Source: Nematopogon swammerdamellus
Lineage: Eukaryota > Arthropoda > Insecta > Lepidoptera > Adelidae
Length of the DNA stretch: 64,000 nucleotides
Direction: 5' to 3'
NCBI GenBank assembly: GCA_946902875.1
Contig: OX336340.1
Location: 20,909,566 to 20,973,565, forward strand
Shown here: in pieces, positions 1 to 10,934 of the stretch
Numbering within the stretch: position 1 is the first letter of the stretch
Layout of the letters: each line of letters begins with the position of its first letter
The notes under the pieces: generated by a model
What the model was told of the DNA's origin: nothing
Databases searched by the model: none
The model's input: only the letters and a program-made list of their open reading frames with translations
Program-made: the position numbers and the translations under genes

Positions 1-105
1 TATGTAAGTCTTCAATAACCACTGTTAACCCGTAAACTTAAAAATGAGTGAGATTTCATTATGTTGTAATTGTGTATTCCTCAAATTTCGACTACGTATA
101 TTTAG

Positions 106-1251
106 TATAAAGCGTATTGTCTGGATATCTCCAAGGCCTTCGGCCGCGTTTGGCACCGAGGCCTCCTGTGCAAGCTTCCGTCCTTCGGCATTCCACCCAA
201 ACTCTGTACCTGGATCGCCAGCTTTTTGGCGGGTCGTTCCATCTTCGTTACCATCGATGGCTCGAAATCGGACGACTTTCCAATCAACGCTGGTGTTCCG
301 CAGGGCTCTGTGCTGTCGCCTACGCTTTTCTTAATATTTATAAACGATCTACTGGCCTTGGGCATGATACACAGCTATGCAGACGACAGCACGGAGCACG
401 AGGGCTATGTTAAGGACTGGTAGAGTAGAGATTCGCGGCACAGGGAGGCTCAACGTTCAGTTGTTGATAAGGTAGATAACGTTCTCGGAAAAGTAGCTCT
501 ATGGGGCCAGGAGAACCTTGTCGCCTTCAACGTTAGTAAGACTCAATGCTGCGCATTATCTGCTAAGGTCGATCACTTTCCGTTCCAAGCTAGTTTCCAA
601 GGTAGCGTCGTACCTGTCTCGGAGCACCTGGACCTAGTGGGCACCACTATATCCAAAGACGTGGGTTTCCGGCAACTAATCGAGTCTAAGGCCACAACTG
701 CATCCAGAAAATTCGGAATACTTTTCCGCAATCGGCGGTTCTTATCACCGGCACAACTATTCCTGTTGTACAAAACACAGATTAAGACTGGTGATGGAGT
801 ACTGCAGTCATATCTGGGAGGGTGTCCGCGTTATCTGCTTGCGCCCTTAGACTCGATACAGCGCCGACCCATCCGTCTTGTTGGTGACCCGAAACTTACA
901 GATGGTCTGGAGTCTCTGAGTCACAGACGATTTGTGGGTTCGCTTAGTCTGTTTTACAGATACTATCACGGACGCTGCTCTGTGGAACTAGCATCCCTTA
1001 TTCCCTGCCACCCGTCCTACCTCCGCATGACTCGTCGCAGAGAGACTCAGTACCCTTTTGTTGTTGACATTGGGCTTTTGAGAACCCATCGGTTCTCTAA
1101 ATCGTTTCTTTGTCGCACCGCTAGAGTGTGGAACTGTCTTCCGGCGAGTGTATTTCCTGAATCCTTTAACCTGGGTGTCTTCAAGCGTCGTATTAACGGG
1201 CTAGACAGCCTAGCAACAGTCCGCAAATCTGCTGGCATGGCACCTAACTGA
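106..1251 (+). pseudogene. LINE reverse transcriptase, C-terminal part, one in-frame stop
   Basis: One frame runs the full length, broken only by a TAG at 421-423. It encodes an LDISKAF block (RT motif A region; the usual second D is replaced by G in AFGRVWH), then GVPQGSVLSPTLF (about 271-312) and the catalytic YADD at 376-387. Past the stop the same frame continues through the RT thumb region to the conserved C-terminal block with RVWNCLPASVFP and a stop after 1248. In the family this protein copies element RNA at a nicked chromosomal site. This copy cannot make an intact enzyme: the N-terminus is missing, there is a stop just after the catalytic block, and motif A is changed. Confidence 0.88.
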
Positions 1252-1345
1252 GCGTGGTTTCGCGAGGAGAGGTCATTTTGGCTCTGTCGACTGCACCATT
1301 GGTCTCTCGGCACAGCCACCCATGCTGGTTTACATAAAAAAAAAA
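106..1345 (+). mobile_element. 5'-truncated non-LTR retrotransposon (LINE family 1)
   Basis: A 5'-truncated LINE copy holds the second half of a reverse transcriptase, a short 3' UTR and a run of A at 1335-1345. Homology to the RT begins near 115, so the endonuclease and the first RT blocks are absent. Two more 3' fragments of the same family lie at 8185-8557 and 29752-30612. The RT and its C-terminal region resemble the Jockey/CR1 group of insect LINEs; the exact clade is inference. Its last ~100 bp also resemble the 3' end of the tRNA-derived SINE at 30666-31074. Confidence 0.9.
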
Positions 1346-1425
1346 TGTGAGCCGTCTTATGTACTTAAAGTGAAATAAACTATATGATGTGATGATGTAC
1401 AAATTGTATAATATGATAATAGCCT

Positions 1426-1736
1426 AAGATTTAAATCGATAGATAGCGTACAGCCTAACATGGCGCACTACAGACAATGTCACCAATGAAAGGACCGCAT
1501 GCGGCTACTTCGCATCAGACGCAGCGCCACACGCGTGTTGAGAGGTCGTTCCACGGAACGGAACGAAACGCGCCGATGCGCGAGTGCAGAGCGTTAGCTC
1601 TTTGTTAACATGAAACAGCTTTTGATCCGATTATTGATGACTACTTACTGTAGGTACATGAAGTCAAATACACACCGTTATGTCTAATCGGTGACGAACT
1701 CTTGAGCGCTTTTCTCTATCTATCGATTTAAATCTT
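1426..1736. mobile_element. MITE with 21 bp terminal inverted repeats, copy 1
   Basis: The first 21 bases (1426-1446) and last 21 bases (1716-1736) are perfect inverted repeats starting AAGATTTAAATCGATAG. The 311 bp interior has no coding frame. AATAGCC occurs just outside the left end (1418-1424) and four bases beyond the right end (1741-1747), a possible imperfect target duplication. A second copy lies at 7181-7461. The superfamily is not assigned; an ~8 bp duplication would suit hAT. Confidence 0.82.
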
Positions 1737-1740
1737 TGGC

Positions 1741-1957
1741 AATAGCCAATTCCATTAAACTGAATTCTTTGCTACCTGTTACTTTGTTATTTGGAATGGT
1801 GGAGCTCTCTCGACGAATTTTGTTAAGCCAAGTAGAGTGCCATAGTTCCGCAAATATAGGCAACATTTGCATAGGAATTCTTGTCAGTTATTTTTTTTTT
1901 GTTTTTTTTTATTTTCAATTAATCTAGACTGAAAATCATGTTATAATTAATTATGTA
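1741..1957. other. A+T-rich spacer
   Basis: There is a poly(T) run near 1890-1915. No gene or recognised repeat was seen. Confidence 0.5.
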
Positions 1958-2342
1958 TTTTTATGTAAACTGACGCGGTTGGCTACATCACCTACTATAT
2001 CCATGATATCAGCCCATAACACCTTGGTGAACTAGGTGCCATGTCCGTGCTTCCCTTCGGTCGTCGTGCCGGCTTCACTGAACTGGACGGAAAACACGAA
2101 CTATTTAAATAGCCGTTTCAACCGACCTTTCATACAGTGCGGTGGTATCAACCCGGGCGGGTTAAACCATACCACCTCAAAAAGTAAGAAGGTAAGGGAC
2201 CTACAGATTTACGTGGAATCCGAATCACGGTCAGCCTCCAACGGTTGAGCGGTCACCCATTCATCCACTACCGCGCCCAGGTGTTTAAGGTTAATATCCT
2301 ACCGACAGTCGACCGACCGCACCACTGAGTTACCGAGGCTGA
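1958..2342 (-). mobile_element. SINE family A, full length, reverse orientation
   Basis: Read on the minus strand it starts with TCAGCCTCGGTAACTCAGTG (tRNA A-box-like), passes a diverged 5S-like block (GGGTGACCGC) and a B-box-like CGGATTCCACG, then the shared SINE body and an A-rich end (the T run at 1958-1962 on +). Here the segment between the A box and the 5S-like block is the variant ending in a CACCTGGGCGCGG-type string, as also seen at 58233-58450. Confidence 0.85.
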
Positions 2343-2832
2343 GTACCTTTTTATTAATAGCTTTATTAGAAAGATCTACGAGATGTCTTACCCGGTTCCT
2401 CCTTAGATACTTTATGAACGGGGAAAATTTTTTATTAATAATCAATACATTATTATTAACAATCTTGTGTGTTTTAATGTGAAAAATATTACCAAATGAA
2501 ACTCTAAACCGTTAAGCAACTACTTAAGATTGCACGTAGAAGGAATATCCTCTGATTCCGTTAATCTCTTCTTCTGTATTCGTGAGTTAATCCTGTGATT
2601 AGTGGAACCATAGAAAAATCAGAAGATAATCCTCCTCCGATCAACACAATGCAATAAAAATGTTCAGAAGAAAATTTAACTTAACGACATCTGACACTCA
2701 ATAATTTTGCAATTTTCAACACGAACATTGTAGCACGGGATGAGTTACGAATGCCTGTTTAATCGTGTGGAAATTTCATCAATTATTCCTGAGCTGAGGG
2801 ATTGAAATAGTATTCGTTGAACGAATATCGAA
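2343..2832. other. No gene recognised
   Basis: About 490 bases of A+T-rich DNA with no coding frame and no repeat I can match elsewhere in the window. Confidence 0.5.
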
Positions 2833-2948
2833 TACATACATACATACCACCACGCTGTATACATATAGAGTAAGGGTAAGCAAAGTAATCGGTGTTGTCC
2901 TGCAAGAACTCCGTTAAATTACCGCACAACACCGACCATTGCGTTTAG
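2833..2948 (+). repeat. Family B repeat, truncated
   Basis: Starts in a CATA microsatellite, then CACGCTGTAT and the conserved inner hairpin region (GGTGTTGTCCTG … GCACAACACCGACC). Only the microsatellite-proximal third is present. Confidence 0.75.
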
Positions 2949-3610
2949 ATTTTTTTAAGACTGTGTAAATTGTCAAGCATAATAGTGATATAAGGAACGA
3001 GGACAGTAGTGACCTAACTGATGACTTTGGAAGGAGCGCAAAATTTAAAACCGTTTTTCAAGATAAGCTTTTATTTAAATCGTATACGTAAGCTTGTATA
3101 AATAGGTACAAATTAATTTAATTGAACAGTCATATGTTGATAAGCAAGTACTTGCTTTTTTCGTTTAAGTACATGCTTTTTAAAATCATGTTTTCAAAAA
3201 CCTGTTTTTATGTATCATTTTTCACTTTCTCGTGTTTCCCTTGCACCACTATGAGATGCTTCGAGCTCCATGCAAGGGTTAAATTGACCTACCTTGCCGA
3301 TTCGCTATATGTTTTTTACAGTATTGTATTAGCATTGGTAGCGTGCACATTTCAGTGTGGGTACCTTGTCTCGTATTCGTAACAGTGTTTCATACGTCCC
3401 TCCGTGCGCCTACATAATTCCTCATTCCTTAGCTTCCTTCCTCGAAGTAATGACTCTCATAAACACAGGTGCGCTCATACGCCAACTCTGTCCGTATCGT
3501 TATGCATCGCCCGCTTTCTTCCCTTCCCTACGTGCAATGGTTGGTGTTTGGCTTACCATGGTAGAAATTCGCGGTCACTATGGCCGCATGTAAGTCCGAA
3601 ACGTCGGCCA
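2949..3610. other. No gene recognised
   Basis: Unique-looking sequence. Small frames at 3122-3382 and 3404-3691 lack any family signature, and the second runs into a SINE fragment. Confidence 0.45.
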
Positions 3611-3741
3611 TACTCGAACTATTTACATAGCCGTTTCGACCGACGACGCGACGTTTCATTCAGTGCGGTGGTATCAACCCGAGCGGGATAAACCCTATTA
3701 TCTAGTAAAGTAAGAAGGAAATGAGAAGTAAGAACCTACAG
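3611..3741 (-). mobile_element. SINE family A fragment
   Basis: Contains the body motifs CGAACTATTTACATAGCCG and CAGTGCGGTGGTATCAACCC. Both ends are lost and there is a small internal insertion near 3645. Confidence 0.75.
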
Positions 3742-4139
3742 TAAGGTCTAAGCAATGGGGTCGGACGTGATAGAAATTTAAGAGAGTCGAGATCATAATG
3801 CCTTCTAAGAGTGCGATTGGAGGTGCGAGACAGTTTATTTTCAATACACAGCAATATTGAGCTACGAACGAATATAAACGTGAGCTTTCTTCGATCGATC
3901 AGTAAAAAGTTCTCGTTAAAGGCTACGCGCTAGGGTGACCCGCGAGTAACATTTTGACAAATGATGTTGACAACGATCACGCGACTCGCTGTTATATCAA
4001 GAATCGCAAAACATTCATGCATTTCGGTGTAATATTAGTCGGAGTTACAGAATCAATTATAAAATATGAACCGCCCCGGCACGCGATCTCACGATTAAAT
4101 GTTTTATTTACGAGTTTTCGTATTGGAAGCTTTAAACGC
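3742..4139. other. No gene recognised
   Basis: About 400 bases without a coding signature or a repeat recognised from this window. Confidence 0.45.
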
Positions 4140-4404
4140 ACATACACATATGCCACACGCCGTATCCCGACAATCATGGTAAGCAGAGTATTCGGTGTTG
4201 TGCTGCAAGTAATCTTGTAAGTTACAGCACAACACTGACCACATCGTTTAGGAAAGTATAGATATACCTGCTGCACGACTCGGTGGAAGGACCGTGCCAA
4301 GGTTAAGGCCTGTCGCCCCATTTATCACGGCGCCTTGTCCTTGTACCTCAGTTGCTTCTCACGGCATGCACGGGGAGAAATACAGCGGGGTTATCCTTTT
4401 GAAG
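4140..4404 (+). repeat. Family B repeat, internally shortened
   Basis: Microsatellite-like start, then CACGCCGTATCCCGACAATC, the hairpin GGTGTTGTGCTG/CAGCACAACAC, the GACTCGGTGGAAG and GTGCCAAGG blocks and a degenerate right end. Confidence 0.82.
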
Positions 4405-4462
4405 CTTCAAACCTTAAATAAAGTAATAACTTCCACATCGCTTATCGTTTCTGTGTATGCTA

Positions 4463-4696
4463 GTAGAGTGTTTTCATTTTACGAAGGCACGAGGGGTACG
4501 AGGTAGGAAGTGGTGCGAGAGGCGACCGCGCGGAGCTCAGTAGAGAACGAACTCGGTGCCCGGTCGGTACACATGTTCTACACGTCGTCTCCGCATCGCT
4601 CTGTCGAACCGAGTCGTTCCTTACTGAGCTCCGCGCGGTCTCACACCACTTCTTACCTCATACCCCTCGTGCCTTCGTAAAATGAAAACACTCTAC
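4463..4696. mobile_element. Foldback element with ~95 bp terminal inverted repeats
   Basis: It begins GTAGAGTGTTTTCATTTTAC and ends in the matching inverted sequence. The arms stay similar, with scattered mismatches, through the CCGCGCGGAGCTCAGTA block and leave about 40 bases between them. No coding frame. The family is not recognised; a foldback MITE is the likeliest reading. Confidence 0.85.
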
Positions 4697-5145
4697 AATG
4701 CTGTATGGTAGAGTCATCCTCGCTAACACACAATAAGAGCCGCTTGCATCCTGCTTGTATGATCCGAAAGAGCTATTTGATCTTCAGTCATCCTGCTTTA
4801 TCCCGTGTCGAATGACCACTGAGCACATGTTTCTAAATTAAATATTTGTCAAATCGGCTTAGGATGCAGAAAATTTGACCAAAATGTTTAATGCCCACCT
4901 AATATGTCGCCGCCACTTTGTGTTTAGGAAAGCAAATGTTTCCACCGTGTGCCTCCACGAAGACTGCAATTGCCATTGAGGGATATTCAATTATTACGTA
5001 AGACGATTCTTCCTACTTTTATATCCCCTGCCTCTTATTGTACGAACATAGGTATAAGAGTTTTTAATTCTTGCTAACCGTTGCCATTCTAACAACTTTT
5101 TTGATATAATTTAAAAAATAGCTACCAAATAAATACATTGTTGCC
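4697..5145. other. No gene recognised
   Basis: Unique-looking sequence with no supported feature. Confidence 0.45.
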
Positions 5146-5265
5146 AACATGTGGGGTGCACTCCCACCTGCATCCTTTCTTCCAGTGTACAGTGTGGAGT
5201 CTTTCAAGCATAATATGAAGGTCCACCTAGCCGGCCGACATGGTATTCACAGCCCCCGTAAATAA
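5146..5265 (+). pseudogene. LINE reverse transcriptase C-terminal remnant
   Basis: The frame encodes NMWGALPPASFLPVYSVESF then KHNMKVHLAGRH, the 'W-LPP … SFK … HL.GR' end typical of LINE RT proteins. Related scraps lie near 6018, 26692, 44675 and 56925, so this is the tail of a second LINE family. Confidence 0.65.
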
Positions 5266-6017
5266 CCGAATGCCCGTGGGCGCCGCCGTCGGACTACACC
5301 TCTGCGTTAGTCTGGCGCGCGCCATATGTCGTGCTTCCCATGAAAAAAAATAATACGACTTTTTTTCCAAACATATTATCTTGCATACGATTTATTCTAG
5401 ACCCCTCTAACGCCTAGTAAGAAAAAGCAAGACCGCGTTTTGCCCCCTCTTTCCCCTAAAACGTCTTACGTATTATGTGAATAGCCCCCACCAAGCGCAT
5501 ACAGAAATACTCCCCAAAACGCGCAACGTGACACCAAAGTCCATTCATGACCTAAATGCGACAAATACACAAAATACGATATAGACATATTTGGGATGTC
5601 CCCAGCCCCCGCTATCTTGAAAATGCTCGTAGAATGTACATTAATCCTCGCAGACGCCCCCGCGAGGATTAATGTAGATTAGATGTAGCCGCGAAGAAAG
5701 TAAAGATTTCTTTCAGTCAGATTGTCAGAATTCGAAAATTCTGTGCCAAGTGTTTTTCTTCTAGTGCCGTTTCTTTCTTTCTCTTCTTTATTTTCAGTTT
5801 TATCTCTTATTTCCAGGTTTATTGCAAGTTCTCATAATTGCCGTTTTATGTCTTGGCGTACTTGTTTGTGAGAAAATAATAGAATACATTAAGCAAATGT
5901 TTTGCAGAATAACAGTAATAACACAAGAACAAAAGAAATAAATAACAATAGCGTACAAAGGCTGCTTTATCAATGTACTTAGTGGTTTGTTCCATTCAAC
6001 CTTTCCTAATATGTCGC
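5266..6017. other. Spacer with one small hairpin
   Basis: No gene seen. A 15 bp perfect inverted repeat (TACATTAATCCTCGC, 5637-5651 with 5662-5676) encloses a C-rich loop. Confidence 0.5.
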
Positions 6018-6152
6018 CTTCAAGAGAGGCGTGCATAAGCACCTATCAGGCCGGCATGGCATTCGTAACACCCGTGTACGAACGAATGTCCATGGACGAC
6101 GTTAGACACCTTATGAGTGGATCGGCGCCACCCATATGGTGTCTAAAAAATT
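6018..6152 (+). pseudogene. LINE 3' remnant
   Basis: Shares GGCCGGCATGGCATTCG, CGAATGTCCATGG and a GTTAGACACCTTATG-type string with the copies at 44675-44745 and 56925-57052. Degenerate, no usable frame. Confidence 0.6.
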
Positions 6153-6839
6153 GTTTTTTTTTATATTTTCTCCTTACGAGAACGACAACATGAATTAAAT
6201 AATATGCATTATTGCTTTATACAATTCTCACTAAGTCGTAACATTATCTCGACAAACATATTTCGGTGTCTGGACGTAGATAGAAGTTTACTTCGAAGAT
6301 TGTGAACGAGCAAAATGGAGGCTGTGTTCCGATACCGAGACGAGAGCGGAGGAGGCGTGTCGACGTCGTGCCGGTGGTGTAGCGAGGCGGATGGGCGGCC
6401 AGGCGGGCTGTTAGAGCCCTGCACAGTGGTTCAGTGACCAGGATTGATGAAAGTAGGCCGTCACAGAATATGATTTGTAGAAGAGCGGCTCGGCTATTGC
6501 GGCGGCGACAGCGATACGGCCTCTAATAACTCGTGCACGAGATGACAGTACGTGACCGGAGGCGACGTCCGCCGTAACAGGCGGCTGACGATAAATTCCA
6601 GACCTCTCGGAAACGCTGGAACTGATGTTTAATCTGGAATGAGGATGGTGCGGTTGCATTGGAGGAATGGTCACTTACTCGATTTACTATTATGTCTGCC
6701 TAGAATATATTTCATTTCACGTTAGTCTCTGTCTCAATCGTGTTCTTCTCCCGAATTACGCTATCAATATGTATAACACATCATATGTATTAATTACATT
6801 TATAAATAGTAATTTATACGTTTAATTAACTAGTACGTA
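6153..6839. other. Unclassified sequence, partly GC-rich
   Basis: 6290-6680 is richer in G+C than its surroundings and has an 87-codon minus frame without recognisable motifs. I do not call a gene. Confidence 0.4.
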
Positions 6840-7090
6840 CTTATTATATTATTATGTAGTGTATATTATAGTTTATCATAGTTATTTTCCTTATATTATA
6901 TTTTACATTCCTACACTCAAGTCTTTTGCTACTACCTACTTATATCTCACAACATACGACCCTCAAACTTCCAAAGGTTGACTGGGAGAAATCCCTGTAA
7001 GGGATAAGTCCGCCTTTGCCCCTCATGTAAATTACTTATCGTTTGTTTCTGTGAAATATTTTTTGGAGCAATAAAGTATTTCTATCTATC
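6840..7090 (+). mobile_element. LINE family 2, 3' UTR end
   Basis: Carries CCAAAGGTTGACTGGGAGAA, GGGATAAGTCCGCCTTTGCC, GCAATAAAG and a TATC simple-repeat tail. The same 3' UTR follows LINE coding sequence on the minus strand at 51722-52600, which identifies it. No coding part remains here. Confidence 0.85.
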
Positions 7091-7118
7091 ATAAATTTCA
7101 TTATTAAAAGATAGAACG

Positions 7119-7180
7119 GCTTTACTCGCGGGCGTCTTTCGAGCTATGTGGCTCGAGGTTTCAGGCCAAACGTATGGCCC
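7119..7180 (+). repeat. Half of the palindromic element seen intact at 37874-38112
   Basis: Shares GAGCTATGTGGCTCGA and GTATGGCCC with the arms at 37902-37985. MITE copy 2 starts directly afterwards, and the second arm is absent. Confidence 0.7.
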
Positions 7181-7461
7181 AAAGATTTATACGATAGATA
7201 GGGCATAGTCTAACATGGCGCACTACAGACAATTTCACCAATGAAAGGGCCGCATGCGGCTACTTCGCATCAGTCGCAACGCCACACCACGAAACGGAAC
7301 GGAACGCGCCGATGCGCGAGTGCAGAGCGTTAGCGTTTTGTTAACATGAGGCAGATTTTGATGCGATTCTCGATGACTACCGTACACGAAGTCACACCCC
7401 TATGTATAATTAGTGACGAACTCTTGAGCGCTTTGCTCTATCTATCGATTTAAATCTTTAA
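7181..7461. mobile_element. MITE with terminal inverted repeats, copy 2
   Basis: About 281 bp and clearly homologous to 1426-1736, sharing CTAACATGGCGCACTACAGA and GACGAACTCTTGAGCGCTTT. Its left end is slightly mutated (AAAGATTTATACGATAGATAG). TATGGCCC on the left and TATGGCTC just past the right end may be an 8 bp target duplication with one mismatch. Confidence 0.82.
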
Positions 7462-8184
7462 TATGGCTCATGTTTTACCTTTTAATAATGTATATAAACC
7501 ACGGTAATTTAAAAACTTCATAAATATTATCGTAAATTTTTCTTAATTTTTAATTATTGGAAATTACTTTAATATAATACTTATAAGTTATAAGGTACTA
7601 ACAAAACATTGTGACTTGCGAAGTTTGTTCGTCAGTTCTTCTTCGCATTGAATTTAGAACTGGCGGAGTTTTCGACATATCCAAGCGTAGGTTACCTACC
7701 TATGGATGAAATTATACAATAAATAATATCGTATTTATGACTCTCACGTGTGATTTAAATTCCAACATACATTACACAACTCGATCTACGGAAATCAACC
7801 GAACATTCGTTGAACTGATTAATATCAACAGTATTTACCAGTGTTTATTGCTTACGTACCGTAAATAAAACACGGTGCGTTTGCGTGCGGGGGCGGGTTA
7901 ATTTTGTACGTGTTTTTGTTTGTTTCATGGTTTACACCCTGTTGCACCGGAGCCGCACGTCGGCGAGGCGGGATCCTCTGGCAAATTGAAAATAATTGAC
8001 GGCGCGAAAAATTACAATATTTCCAGAAAATTGCGCTCAGTTTTTTGTTCGATGCAAATTCAATTCGGACGCTCGGAAGCTGTACCGTGGTGCGACTCTG
8101 GTGCAGGGCGTGTGTGAGGGTGTGAGAGGGTAATGGATGTTATGTATGCGACTAGACACCGATAACACATCTATCGTCCATCAT
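7462..8184. other. Spacer with a LINE family E scrap
   Basis: At 7618-7695, GCGAAGTTTGTTCGTCAGTTCTTCTTC-type sequence resembles the LINE 3' region at 8826-8996. The rest has no recognised feature. Confidence 0.5.
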
Positions 8185-8557
8185 ATTCCCTGCCACCCGT
8201 CCTATCTCCGCATGACTCGTCGCAGAGAGACTCAGCACCCTTTTGTTGTTGACATTGGGCTTTTGAGAGCCCATCGGTTCTCTAAATCGTTTTTATCGCG
8301 TCTTTGTCGCGGTGCGACAAAGATGTCGCACCGCTAGAGTGTGGAACTGTCTTCCGGTGAGTGTATTTCCTGAATCCTTTAACCTGGGTGTCTTCAAGCG
8401 TCGTATTAACGGGCTAGACAGCCTAGTAACAGTCCGCAGATCTGCTGGCATGGCACCTAACTGAGCGTGGTTTCGCGAGGAGAGGTGATTTTGGCTCTGT
8501 CGACTGCACCATTGGTCTCTCGGCACAGCCGCCCATGCTGGTTTACGTAAAAAAAAT
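8185..8557 (+). mobile_element. LINE family 1, short 5'-truncated copy
   Basis: Nearly identical to 1001-1345, including the final frame, the 3' UTR and a run of A. It differs by a small inverted insertion around 8297-8330, where GTCGCGGTGCGACAAAGATGTCGCAC replaces plain GTCGCAC and forms a local hairpin. That breaks the reading frame. Confidence 0.9.
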
Positions 8558-8825
8558 ACACCGGTCGACTCTTCATCGCACTCATACCGTGTTGCCGCTG
8601 AGGTAGTGCATCGCTTTAAGGTCTTTGCTTACAGTGACGCTTGGTCCGGGTCGCCTCTCACCCTCAAATATGGTTGAGGGAGGCGATGGTTGGCCCTAGC
8701 GTAATGATAGTGAACGGGTGCTGTTTGTGGAGACTGGCCTGCTCCAATTGGCTCCAACATGTTATATTATGTTATATGAATGGTTTACGCTTATAGAAAA
8801 AAAATCTATTTGTGATAATTTTTTT
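8558..8825. other. Unclassified
   Basis: No gene or repeat recognised. A short inverted pair (GTCGCCTCTCACCC … GGGAGGCGAT) lies near 8650-8690. Confidence 0.4.
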
Positions 8826-8996
8826 TAAATAGTTGATGATTCGTACTGTGTAGGCAGTATCCAGCGAAGTTTCTTGCTAGTTCTTCTTCTCTGTGATAAT
8901 CGAACTGGCAAAATTCGAAATGTTAAATGTGGATATATGACGAATCCCAGTGCAGTGTACTGTCTATGCATGATGAATAAAGAATAAAGAATACGA
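8826..8996 (-). mobile_element. LINE family E, 3' end
   Basis: On the minus strand: a TATTCTTTATTCTTTATTC simple repeat, a CAGTACACTGC-type string, then AGAAGAAGAACT and AAGAAACTTCGCTGG. Related pieces lie at 7618-7695, 18536-18640, 25395-25548 and 60960-61030. Confidence 0.6.
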
Positions 8997-9547
8997 TAAC
9001 ATTCACACACAAACAACTTTTACGGTAAATTCATATTAAAAAAAAAACTATAATTTTAAATTTTATTTTTTATCACCAGTAGACAAAACTCGGCAGCAAG
9101 TCTGGACCCATCAGTTAGCAATAAAAAGTGATTCTATTGAAACGAACGTGCGAACGCACAAATTAGCTTTCACATTGAAAAACAATTTATAACAGTGCAA
9201 ACGACTAACATTAATCATTTGCGAACCGTCGCGACGCCGCCGCCGCGTCAACCCCCCGGGCCACCCCCGCGGCGCCGGCGGCATCCAAATACGTCAACGG
9301 TCACGAATAAAAAAGTAACCACCTCTCGAAATCGGAATTACGTAAATAATAAATCATTACCTCCTCGACAGTCTGATGGAAAAAAAACTCTTGTTGCCAT
9401 CAATTATGTAAAATCGTTTCTCCAAAACGATAGATGGTTGAGAGAACGATGACGGGGAATTGAAAGCTGCGAATACAAATTTCGAAATTCATACCTTTGG
9501 GAAATCACTGAACATTCTTGTAATTATTATTTTACTCACTACCTGAT
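8997..9547. other. No gene recognised
   Basis: A proline/arginine-rich 85-codon frame at 9195-9452 begins with GTG and shows no domain. I treat it as chance. Confidence 0.45.
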
Positions 9548-9757
9548 GGTACCTTGGCGCGGTTCTTCCACCGAGTCACGCAGCAGGTGGGTTTTCGTGA
9601 CTTATTTGCTGCTTGATAGTTATCTTGCCCTAATACTTGGCTAAACGTGGTGGTCGGTGTTGTGCTGTAATTTACAAGAGTACTTGCAGCACAACAGCAG
9701 ATTACTCTGCTTACCCCGATTGTCGGGACACAGCGTGTGGTATGTATATATGTGTAC
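9548..9757 (-). repeat. Family B repeat, truncated at the non-microsatellite end
   Basis: Contains the GAGTCACGCAGCAGGTGGG block, the hairpin GGTGTTGTGCTG/CAGCACAACA and TGTCGGGACACAGCGTGTGG, then a TATG-like repeat. Confidence 0.85.
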
Positions 9758-9892
9758 CTGATGGTTGCGGAACTTAAGATGGATGGATGAGCTAAACTTA
9801 AGAGATGATTTAGGAGGAAAAAATCCACAGATCTCGTGCCTCTCACGACCTTCGGGTACATTGAAAATGAACATAGGCAAAACGTATTTTTT

Positions 9893-10310
9893 GTTTAACG
9901 ATTTGTCTTCATAATTAATATTAACATACTTATAACCAAACGAATTAACAGATCTAACTAACTAATTCAATCAATAATAATAATATATAATATAATTAAC
10001 CTAAAATATAATTACAAAATTATAAAATACCTACAAAGTTACAATAGTACATATTTTATTGGCCGGTGAAGTGCAAATATTTTCAACAATTACCGGTATA
10101 ATACATTCAAAATTATAATTGTATGAATTTTACTGTATTGGGTAAACGTTTCGTAAATATATGTATAATAAAGAAACAAAATAATTATTTTTATTAGGTA
10201 CACATAAAATTATAAGATAGAATTAAGTACTCACAATTAATAAGTTTGTTTAACGATTTGCCTTCTTAATTAAATATTAACATACTTATAACCAAACGAA
10301 TTAACAGATC
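9893..10310. repeat. Pair of 63 bp direct repeats
   Basis: 9893-9955 and 10248-10310 are almost identical (both begin GTTTAACGATTTG and end CGAATTAACAGATC), offset by 355 bp, with A+T-rich DNA between. This could be a tandem duplication or the ends of a small element; no coding potential. Confidence 0.75.
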
Positions 10311-10934
10311 ATTAATAAATATCAAATATAAAAATATTATATAGGTTAGGTTAGAAGCTAACCTCTATTACTATGGCTCTAGCTAGTACACGAAACTCAC
10401 TAGTACAAGCGCGCGCCGCGCGCCGCGAAAACTCCGCCGCATAAAGGTAAAGCTTTCTCCAACCCTATATAGCGAGATTCCGTTTTTTGCAAACTGTAGC
10501 CCAATTCAATACCCCGAGTGCTTTTTTTAATTTTTTCGATATCACTTTTCGTTTTCGAGATATCTTCGATTCAAGTTGAGAAGTCGCAAAATAATCACGT
10601 CATTTTTCGACATTTTTGCACTTTTTCGAAAAAGTTGTTGACTTTTTCACACATTTTTTACATAACTTTTCCCAAAATTGACGACGCCAGAGCCATGTCG
10701 CACTTTCCCTGAAAACGGCCCTCTACCAACGCGATCGAAAAAAACATTTCCAATGTTAAAATCACCATCTGTGTAGCCCTAGCCGATACGCGTCTTTTGA
10801 GCCCTCAACCACTCGCGTAGCCCCAAAACTCGCGACACCAGGACGATTTCACACTCTCAGCGAAAATGGGGGGCTATACTGAAGCGATCGAAAAAACATT
10901 TTCAATGTTAAAAAACATCTAAATCAGTCCGTCT
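10311..10934. other. Unclassified sequence with an internal degenerate duplication
   Basis: Two blocks ending GCGATCGAAAAAA…AATGTTAAAA (around 10680-10770 and 10840-10920) resemble each other, and a GC-rich CGCGCGCCGCGCGCCGCG run lies near 10410. A decayed transposon is likely but not identified. Confidence 0.45.

Noticed and set aside
10344..10365. Additional telomeric repeat (GGTTAGGTTAG)
   Set aside because: Only two units; within chance in A+T-rich DNA.
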